NCBI GenBank assembly: GCA_030267965.1
Contig: BRYA01000353.1
Span: forward strand, 5,489-40,510
From: Triparma columacea
Lineage: Eukaryota; Sar; Bolidophyceae; Parmales; Triparmaceae
Direction of reading: 5' to 3'
DNA length: 35,022 bases
Of this stretch, positions 28,412-35,022 are shown piece after piece. Below the pieces are notes generated by a model. The model saw nothing but the letters and a program-made list of their open reading frames with translations. It had not been told where the DNA came from and did no database searches. The position numbers and the translations under genes were made by a program. How positions within the stretch are numbered: position 1 is the first letter of the stretch; every line of letters begins with the position of its first letter.

Positions 28412-29572
28412 ATGGTAGGAGAGAAGACCCTCACCTCACCCCACCTCATCCCCACGCCCACTGATCCCCTTCCTCTGAGTGAAGGTTCAAAGCTTTACGG
28501 GGACGTCGGGCGGGGGATCTTTGCGGCAGGTGCCGTTGCTGTCCCCCTTTCTCTAGGTGTTACCGTGATTGACCGTTCAGTGACGTTATTTTCAAACGGG
28601 AAGTGTCCATCGCTTGGAAAGGTGAGTGATTTTTAGTTCATTTGGCGGTTATTTCGGTTTTGTTTTGCTGCTATGTTTGCAATATCATATTATAGACTGT
28701 ATTAATAGATTTGGTGCCCTCTTCTAGATCTCCTTATGTGGTCATTTTCTCATGTTCTCGTACTTCATCGTGGTGTCAACTTGGAACTGAATCTGACTCT
28801 CCGCCCCGCCTGCGTCCAACCTTCCACTTCCCGCAGGCTCTGGCAAACGGTGCGAGGACTGTTTTCCGTACCCCCCTTGTGGCCTTTCTCGGGAAAGACA
28901 ACAGGGCTGTATATGGCGTCTATGGTGCCACCTATATGACAAAGAACGTGACGACAATATCGTGCAATGACAGGGGCTGGGACCCGAAGTGGCCCATGTT
29001 CTTCTGCACATCCATCGTCAATGGTTGCCTAGGCATTATGAAGGACAAGTACCTTGCTAAGATGTTTGGAAGGTGAGGGGGGTGCCGAGGGTGGGAGAAT
29101 GCAGCATTGTTAATTCCAATGGTTTGCGTGCCTGAACTGGTAATCCAATACTTACCCCTCCCCCAACCCCCAATTCCCTCCCCACCCATACAGTGGCTCT
29201 TGCAACTTCCCCCTTGCCTCTTACGCATCCTTCCTGACAAGGGACGCTATCCTCATCGGCGTGTCCTTCGTTGTCGCACCCACGCTAGTTCCCGAGGTCG
29301 AAGCTGCCACTGGACTGAGTCACACTACTGCTGATGTCGTTACTCAGATCTCCGTGCCCGCTTGCGCCCAACTTTTGGCAACCCCAGTGCACCTCGCGGG
29401 ACTAGATTTCTACAACCGCCCCGACGTCCCCATAGCTACCAGGGTTAAGGACGCCATTTGCAATAGTAGGGGTCCCATACTGGCGAGAATGTTCCGTCAA
29501 GGTTACGTCTTTGGCTTTGGGAGCCTCTGCGTCAAATATTTTACCAATTTCCTTATCGACGAGGCACCATGA
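28412..29572 (+). CDS. Divergent mitochondrial-carrier-like protein, 3 exons
   Basis: Exons 28412-28621, 28837-29072 and 29194-29572 join in phase to 274 aa, close to the ~300 aa of SLC25 carriers. The sequence has the rhythm of carrier repeats: VGRGIFAAGAVAVPLSLGVT, then ARTVFRTPLVAFLGKDNRAV with YGVYGATYMTKN, then PLASYASFLTRDAILIGVSF, SVPACAQLLATPVHLAGLDF and ILARMFRQGYVFGFGSLCVK. The classical Px(D/E)xx(K/R) signatures are not visible, so transport by the standard mechanism is doubtful. It is probably an inner mitochondrial membrane protein with no known substrate. Donors are gtgagt and gtgagg; acceptors are cccgcag and catacag. Assignment to the carrier superfamily is inference from pattern and length. 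Confidence 0.75.
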
Positions 29573-29851
29573 ACGTAACGATCTTTATCCTTGAATTTGA
29601 ATGTTGGTTTCTTTTTCATCTCTGTGTGTATGTTATTTGGTGGCGCGCTTGTTGGCAGGGGCTGATACGCAAGGAATTCCTCTAAAAATGCCATTTTGGA
29701 AAGGGAAAAACTTTGCTTTGAAGGTGTTGTCTCTCGATCCTCGTTGTCCAACGTATAATTCTTCTGAAACTCCCAGTATTGTCTACCCCTTTGTTCTTAC
29801 CTCCTAACCAGGGTTGCCTCGTGAAAGTGAAAATTGGCCCTCCTATTAATT
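29573..29851. other. Intergenic, no gene seen
   Basis: 279 bp between tandem plus-strand genes, holding the carrier 3' end and the Hsp70-like promoter. Short ORFs on both strands look random. Confidence 0.35.
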
Positions 29852-31564
29852 ATGTCTTCAATCGATGACCTGTCCTCAAGTGTATATGGTATAGATCTGG
29901 GAACTTCAACTACCATCGTGACATCATACGCCTCACCAGAGTATAATGTGGTGTCGACGCCGTTCTCTGTCCCTGGTTCCAAGATAATTCCCTCAATAAT
30001 ATCTGTCGACCTTTCTGTGATGGTTCTGGGAGGTGTGAGGATCGTCGATGACGAGGGTTGTCGTCGCGTCCTACTGCCCCTTTCGAATGTCCGTGGATAC
30101 AGCTACAACATAGGTCCCGTCGAGGGAGGCGAAAATGGGAGCACCGTGGTGGTGTCTGATTTCAAGCCAAGTTTCATGGAGGAGAGAAATTGGGAAGGGT
30201 TGGGACGGTGCCAGGGACGCGTTTGGACTTACTACTTCTTGAAGAGTCTGCTGTCGTATCTCTCACCCTCTTGCGTATGTGTGACTCACCCCAGCGGCTG
30301 GAGCAGCACAGCTAAGACGTGTTTGTTGGAGATCTTGCAGAAGCTTTTGCCTGCGGGGGGGCGCTGCAGCGTGTGGAGTGAGTCTACAGCCGCGGCCATA
30401 TGTTACCAGGCGAACTATAGGTCTTCTTCCCTCATAGCTATAGTTGATGTTGGTGCTGGAACGACGGACGTAAGTGTGGTTCGATTTGGGGACAATGGGA
30501 GTGAAGAGGTTGTGCGGGTCTGCGGTTGCGCCATGGCTGGAAATGACGTTGATAGGGAAATCTCTAGCTTGTGGCTTGGGAACGCGAAGGGGGGGGGGAG
30601 TGTCTCCAGGGAAACTACAGCTGTATCAAGGGACGCCAAAGTTAATCTGTGCGGGAGAAGAATGTGGGATTATGACGATCTTGCAGGGCTCGAGGATTAC
30701 GTCGAAGGTGTGCCTCGGGTTGAATTGCAGTGTAAAGGCGTCAAATCTCGGGTCCTCTCTCAAGCTGAGCTCAACGACATCTTGGAAACGAAGATATTTC
30801 CTACGATCTCAAAGACAATTCAAAAGGCATTTGCGAAGCTCAATGTTGAAACTATCATCCTCCTCGGGGGGGGCTCTCATCTTTTAAATCTCAAGGAGCT
30901 GCTACGAGTGAAGGCACCAAAGGCGAACATCCTGACCGACGTCAACCCCTTCACTCCCGTGTCCATTGGGGCCTGTATCCGTGCCTCAATCGAAGCAGGG
31001 GAGAGAGAGGAATGGGAAGTTAAGAGGGATTGGGGGGACCTCGTGCCATTCGACTTGGGGGTCGGCGAGGGGAGGAGTTTTGTCAAGGTCGTAGAGGCAG
31101 GAGCAAAGACTCCTGTCAGAAAGATGGTCAAGTTTGAAACTGAAACAGCGGAGCAGCCTGGAGTCACAGTGAGTTTGTACGAGAAGATTCGAGACGATAA
31201 GTTTGCCTTGGTCGGGACTTTCCTCTTCATGCTGCACCGTCCTACCTCGGAGCAATTGGAGAGCCTCAAGGGCGTCAGGTGTCTAGAGCTTTGGGTGGAG
31301 CTGGGAACAGATGGGAGTGTAAAAGTGGAAATCTTCGACGAGCTCGACCCGGAGCACCGGCGGAAGTGGGGGCGCTCTACAGGAGAGGTTGACAAAGGGC
31401 TTTCTGGCACAGAGACTGCTCTGGGTATCTTCATTTTTGTCCTCGTTGCCTTGTACCTTGCAGTTAGAATAGCCTTCAACGAGATCCAGATAGAGGAGAG
31501 CGAGCCAAATCAGCACTGGGCTGCTTCGGAAGAGCGTTCGGCTCACAATTATGAAGAATTCTAA
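29852..31564 (+). CDS. Hsp70-like ATPase with C-terminal membrane anchor
   Basis: Single exon, 570 aa from the ATG at 29852 (an in-frame TTG upstream is not a credible start). The actin/Hsp70 ATPase elements are in order: phosphate-1 VYGIDLGTSTTIVTSYAS (residues ~11-28), phosphate-2 AIVDVGAGTTDVSVVRFG (~195-212) and adenosine motif IILLGGGSHLLNLKELL (~334-350). A shortened beta-rich region follows (~400-500), with no recognisable lid or EEVD-type end. Residues ~523-543 (ALGIFIFVLVALYLAVRIAF) form one hydrophobic helix followed by ~27 hydrophilic residues, which fits a tail-anchored protein with its ATPase in the cytosol. No signal peptide or KDEL. Sequence is far from canonical Hsp70 (DLGTS rather than DLGTT/TY, altered TPVSIGA in place of PDEAVA). 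Membrane identity and client are unknown. Confidence 0.82.
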   Translation: MSSIDDLSSSVYGIDLGTSTTIVTSYASPEYNVVSTPFSVPGSKIIPSIISVDLSVMVLGGVRIVDDEGCRRVLLPLSNVRGYSYNIGPVEGGENGSTVVVSDFKPSFMEERNWEGLGRCQGRVWTYYFLKSLLSYLSPSCVCVTHPSGWSSTAKTCLLEILQKLLPAGGRCSVWSESTAAAICYQANYRSSSLIAIVDVGAGTTDVSVVRFGDNGSEEVVRVCGCAMAGNDVDREISSLWLGNAKGGGSVSRETTAVSRDAKVNLCGRRMWDYDDLAGLEDYVEGVPRVELQCKGVKSRVLSQAELNDILETKIFPTISKTIQKAFAKLNVETIILLGGGSHLLNLKELLRVKAPKANILTDVNPFTPVSIGACIRASIEAGEREEWEVKRDWGDLVPFDLGVGEGRSFVKVVEAGAKTPVRKMVKFETETAEQPGVTVSLYEKIRDDKFALVGTFLFMLHRPTSEQLESLKGVRCLELWVELGTDGSVKVEIFDELDPEHRRKWGRSTGEVDKGLSGTETALGIFIFVLVALYLAVRIAFNEIQIEESEPNQHWAASEERSAHNYEEF

Positions 31565-31870
31565 TAGACACATTTCCTTCTCGGCTTTCGGCTATAACCT
31601 ATTCCTTAATTGATATAGTCCAAAAATCCAACCCCATCTCTCTAACCTAATCTCTCTATGAATAGCGCTTCACCTTTCGACTTGCCCCGACTTGCCCGCC
31701 ATCCCCCCCAACCTCCCCCTCGCGTTCGTTGTTCAAATGTGAAAATAGCGCTATGACACGATATTTCGTCCTTAACCCAGTTCGTATCACCCCCCCCCCC
31801 CCTTCGACAGCAGAAAATTGCCATCACTTGGCTATCTAACCGCCCCTAACTAAAAAACCATGCAGTCACA
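31565..31870. other. Convergent intergenic region
   Basis: 306 bp between the stops of the converging Hsp70-like and RNA-binding protein genes, so it must hold both 3' ends. Contains a C run (31790-31802). No ORF or terminator-like structure stands out. Confidence 0.4.
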
Positions 31871-34551
31871 TCAAAGATTGCTCCCCGTAAAATTGGAACC
31901 ATTCTTCTGTAGATTGGACTCCGGCCCAGAGAAGTTTGAGGCCCATGCGGCACCTGCCAGTCCACCGAAATCGCCATAGCCACCGGTGCCGAGGCTGCCC
32001 GAGCCTTGCATGCCTACACTGTTCAGAGGCTGCGAGAAAAAATCGCTCTGGGCTCCCCAGTCACCCAAAAGCCCCCCCCCCTCCCCGTTGGTCTTCTCCT
32101 GTTGTTGTTGGGGCTGCTGGGACCGCTGGTACTGCTGTTGTTGGTGTTGTTGGTGTTGTTGGTGTTGCTGTAGCTGCTGGTGCTGCTGGTGCTGCTGGTG
32201 CTGCTGGTGCTGCTGGTGCTGCTGGTACTGCTGGTGCTGTTGGTGCTGCTGGTGCTGCTGGTGCTGCTGGTGGCCGCCATTTTGGCTGTACTGCTGAAAG
32301 TGGCTCGATCCTCCCATCTGCATGCCCATCATGTTTGGCATGGGGAAGTGGGAGTTGGGAGCCTGCTGTTGGTAGTGCACCTGCTGTTGCCCCTGGCCCT
32401 GCTGAATACCCGGCTGCAACTGCTGCCCCATTGGCTGATAGCCCTGCTGCTGGAAGCCCAGTGAGTGCTGGTGTTGAGGTTGGAGTACCCACTGCTGTTG
32501 CTGGCCGAGTGGCTCAAACCCCCCAAGAAGGGCGCCATCGTTCGAGATGCTGACGTCGTTCCCCAATTCGTTGATTTCGGCATTTTTCATTTTCTCGGTC
32601 ATGTTTGCCATGAGAATTCCGGCGCCGCTCTGTTGCTGTTGCTGTTGTGGTTGTTGTTGTACCTGCTGTCGTTGTTGCTGTTGCTGTTGCTGTTGTTGTT
32701 GCTGTTGTTGCTGCTGTTGTTGTTGCTGTTGCTGCTGCTGCTGCTGCTGCTGCATAAAAGGCGAAAAGTTGCTATCCATCATCATCTGAGGTTGGTTAGC
32801 CATTTGAGGCATCATCATCATCATGGGTTGGTTGTGCACATTGCTGTTCTGTTGCGAGAGAAGGTGCTGCTGCTGTTGCTGTTGCTGCATAGCTTGGGGA
32901 GGCTGAGGAGGTTGCTGGTGCAGCTGAAACTGTTGGTGCTGCTGCTGCTGGATCTCGAATTGTTGTTGTTGCTGATGCTGAGGCTGGGGCTGGGGCCGAG
33001 GCTGTTGCTGCTGAGGTTGAGGCTGGGTCTGCTGCTGCTCCTGTTTCGCGGGCTGCTTCGCGGGCTGCTGAGCTGGCTGCTGAGCGGCCTGCTGAGCGGG
33101 CTGCTGAGCGGGCTGCTGAGCGGGCTGCTTATCCTTCTCGGGCTGCTTCTTTTGCTCGCCCTGATTGACCTCCCCGGTCTCGCTGGCCCTGCCCTTAAGT
33201 GCGTTGGCGTAGCTAAAGCCGGTGGTAGTAGTTGGCTTCCTTGAAGGAGCGGGTGCAGGAGCAGGAGCACTGGGTTTTTTCGACGACTCGACTCTGGCAA
33301 CCTCACTTCTCGCCTCCATCGCCGCCTTGGTACCAGTCGTCATCTTGGTCGACTTGGTGGAAGACTCTGCGTTCGATGTTGAGTTGGGAGTGCGCGGCAC
33401 TGCCACCTTGATTTCCACCTCCTTGTTGTCTATCACGTGGATACGTTTGGCCATGACTTTGGCGACACTCGCCTCATCCTTGAAGATGACGAATCCAAAG
33501 CCCCTGCTTTTCCCCGTCTCCCTATTGAAGAGCACCTGGGAGGAACTCACTGCTCCATACTCCTCGAAGTACTTCAAGAAGTCGGGATCACGAGTGGCGA
33601 AGTGAAGACCACCGACGAAAAGTTTGCACTTTGACTGAGCGCACGGGTGAAGGTCCCTAGTGGACGAGCTTGGCGAGCTGGCAGCAGATAATTCGCCGGA
33701 CTCGACGGAGGCGTTCGACACGCCAGAAGTACGACGTAAAGATATGATGCCGCTAGCAGAAGGGCGCGTTTCGACGATAGACGAAGAATTAGAAGCGACC
33801 GATACGTTTGAATTGCGTCTAGATTCCGGGAGGGAGCCCGTCGATGGGCGCCTTTCGGAAGTGGGAGAGGTGTTAGCACTCCGACGCTCTGTCATCTTTG
33901 GGGCAGTGGAGGAAGAATTTATGTCGGACCGGGGGACAGCGAGTTTGGCGTCAACCTCCCTGTCGTCTAAGATGTGTTTGACTCCGTCTTCAAGGGCTCT
34001 CTCCACGCTCTCTGCATTGACAAAGGTCACGAATCCGAAGCCCCTACTCCTGCGACTTATGGCATCTTTCATGACAACAACATCAGCCACTGGGCCGAAT
34101 GCACTGAAGTATTCGCCGAGGGCACCTGAGTGGTGAAAGAGACGGGGGAGGGGGGGGGGGTTAGCGCAGGCCGAGGTCAAGATTTGAAGTGGTGCTAATG
34201 TTGTTGGTGGCGAAAACACTTGTCAATGCCATAAATGGACCTTGCAGCCCTCAGAAACGGAAGTACCTTACCTTGGGTGGTCGCATAGGATAGTCCGCCA
34301 ACAAATAGTTTTCTATGGTGCGAATTGATGGGATATTGGGCAAAGTTGGGGAGGGTGAAGGTTGAATCATCACGGAACCATCAAGAATAGTTTGATTTTT
34401 GAGAGCAATTGTTGGGTTTTCAAGAGAAAATCGGCAAGAAGAGGGGAGTGGGGGGGCGATATTTATCCGGGATGGGGTCAGACGAGTGCGAAACGCAAGG
34501 GGGGGGTCAAATTTTGTAGCAAACGACTCACTTTGACGAACTGGCCTCCAT
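31871..34551 (-). CDS. Two-RRM RNA-binding protein with glutamine-rich C-terminus (Musashi/hnRNP A-B/DAZAP1-like), 3 exons
   Basis: Exons 34532-34551, 34272-34312 and 31871-34125 join in phase to 771 aa. The first two exons are tiny (20 and 41 nt) but supply the start and the missing RNP2: MEASSSKKLFVGGLSYATTQ. The 34313-34531 intron uses the only AG available (ccatag). RRM1 spans ~7-85 with RNP1 RGFGFVTF; RRM2 begins near residue 187 (CKLFVGGLHFATRD) with RNP1 RGFGFVIF. Two tandem RRMs ending in AVPR-type linkers fit the Musashi/hnRNP A-B group: single-stranded RNA binding in mRNA control. A Ser/Thr-rich linker separates the RRMs; from ~350 on the protein is Gln/Pro/His-rich, including a pure Gln run and AQQPAQQPA-type repeats, likely prion-like and condensate-forming. 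The end is aromatic and Gly-rich (GYGDFGGLAGAAWASNF). Confidence 0.93.
32123..32275 (-). repeat. Coding 9-bp repeat (Gln-His-Gln units)
   Basis: About 150 bp of tandem 9-mers, on the plus strand mostly ctgctggtg and ttgttggtg variants, translating on the minus strand to HQQHQQHQQ with a few Tyr and Leu interruptions. Within the C-terminal part of the two-RRM protein. The variants suggest slippage followed by point change. Confidence 0.85.
32672..32752 (-). repeat. Polyglutamine tract, 27 codons
   Basis: An uninterrupted run of 27 CAG/CAA codons (plus-strand ctg/ttg) between a Met codon at 32753-32755 and an Arg codon at 32669-32671. The seven codons next to the Met are pure CAG; the rest mix CAA and CAG, which stabilises length. 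Part of the two-RRM protein. Confidence 0.9.
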
Positions 34552-34803
34552 GACCAAATTGTAGCCTTGCAAGGGGCTTGTGGGAATCGTACCGGCTTCA
34601 GACGGTATGACTATGATAGTCGGGTAACAAGAGCTCTTCGATTTCGAGTTCTCGGGAGGTGTGTGTAAATTATTCAACAGGTTTTTTCCCTGTTGGTTCC
34701 AATTTGGTTTTGTGGAATCATGGAAAGTGTTTTTTGTTTTGCTGGTCTTCTCCGAATTGTTCCAGACCTCTTTCTGTGACCACTTCCGTGGAAATCCTGC
34801 GTT
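34552..34803. promoter_or_regulatory. Divergent promoter, RNA-binding protein and right-edge gene
   Basis: 252 bp between the RNA-binding protein ATG and the probable ATG of the right-edge gene. T-rich from 34680 to 34750. No clear element. Confidence 0.35.
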
Positions 34804-34959
34804 ATGCCAGCAGGAAAAGTTGGTGCTGACGCGGTCAATGTTGACGGGTCTGGCTTGCTGAAGATAGCTGACGCTACCCCAAGGGGTATTGATGGGAAAA
34901 CCCCATTGTACCTGACGCTTCCGGGGAGGTTGGTGAGGGCAGAAATGGAGAATGGGCGG
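34804..34959 (+). CDS. Probable first coding exon of a gene leaving the window
   Basis: From the ATG at 34804, after an in-frame TGA at 34777, a frame of 52 codons reads VGADAVNVDGSGLLKIADAT, then KTPLYLTLPGRLVRAEMENG, and reaches gtgaggtgg, the usual donor of this genome, in phase 0. An earlier donor (ttg|gtgagg at about 34932) is also possible. After the donor the sequence becomes intron-like, G-rich with stops. The protein is not recognised. Confidence is limited by length. Confidence 0.42.
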
Positions 34960-35000
34960 GTGAGGTGGTGAGTTGGGTGGAGGGTGGGAGGGATAGGGGA

Positions 35001-35017
35001 GGGGGGGGGGGGGGGGG
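35001..35017. repeat. 17-base G homopolymer
   Basis: Uninterrupted G run just before the right edge, inside the presumed first intron of the right-edge gene. Such runs recur in this window, mostly in introns or leaders, and are places where sequencing or assembly may miscount. Confidence 0.9.
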
Positions 35018-35022
35018 CTGTC

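Noticed and set aside
32180..33244. Plus-strand poly-Leu and poly-Cys ORFs (for example 32465-33244)
   Set aside because: Antisense readings of CAG/CAA repeats of the two-RRM protein.
1..35022. CRISPR arrays, insertion sequences, viral or prophage genes, rRNA genes
   Set aside because: No regularly spaced repeats, transposase, capsid, integrase or reverse-transcriptase motifs, or rRNA-like sequence were seen; the window is ordinary nuclear eukaryotic DNA.

Overview
The window is nuclear DNA from a eukaryote with a compact, intron-containing, GC-rich genome. The best guess is a photosynthetic stramenopile (heterokont alga) of the bolidophyte/diatom type. Supporting this are a plastid-style ATP/ADP translocase (NTT family), a precursor that looks like a signal peptide plus plastid transit peptide, introns mostly of 80-280 nt with GTGAG or GTAAG donors and C-rich tracts before the acceptor, and genes 50-700 bp apart on both strands. 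Lineage is inference; the eukaryotic gene content is read directly. TAA, TAG and TGA all serve as stops, so the code looks standard.

Layout, left to right. 1-1088(-): an alanine-rich protein running off the left edge. 1908-3559(-): ArfGAP, 3 exons. 4255-5046(+): putative plastid protein. 5229-5906(-): P-loop kinase-like protein. 6277-6693(-): ribosomal protein uL24/RPL26. 7629-7964(-): ribosomal protein eL31/RPL31. A ~245-bp element lies 390-410 bp upstream of both ribosomal genes, with 90 bp identical between copies. 8801-9823(-): unknown protein with an IQ motif. 10178-11413(-): organellar bS18 with a long N-terminal extension, divergent from threonyl-tRNA synthetase at 11476-14611(+), 6 exons. 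14851-18960(+): very large polytopic membrane protein, 3 exons, followed in frame after a TAG by a 118-codon basic ORF. 19401 to about 20775(-): unknown protein, 5' end unresolved. 20989-22692(+): NTT translocase. 22743-24052(-): unknown basic protein. 24110-25112(-): eIF2 beta. 25533-25965(+): small Tim chaperone (Tim13-like). 26034-27754(-): PPIL2-type U-box cyclophilin. 28412-29572(+): divergent mitochondrial-carrier-like protein. 29852-31564(+): Hsp70-like ATPase with a C-terminal membrane anchor. 31871-34551(-): two-RRM, glutamine-rich RNA-binding protein. 34804 onward(+): probable first exon of a gene leaving the window.

Most recognisable genes are housekeeping: translation (uL24, eL31, eIF2 beta, ThrRS, organellar bS18), mitochondrial import and transport (Tim13, carrier-like), splicing-associated cyclophilin, vesicle traffic (ArfGAP), RNA binding and plastid energy exchange. 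There is no operon logic. Neighbours are arranged as divergent pairs sharing short promoters or convergent pairs with 50-80 bp between stops. Exon models were built by hand from splice sites and reading phase; every model labelled complete closes to a whole number of codons.

I see no CRISPR array, insertion sequence, rRNA or convincing tRNA. The most unusual feature is the duplicated element upstream of the two ribosomal-protein genes. Next are the tail-anchored Hsp70-like protein, the large membrane protein with its TAG-ATG junction, and the bS18 extension.
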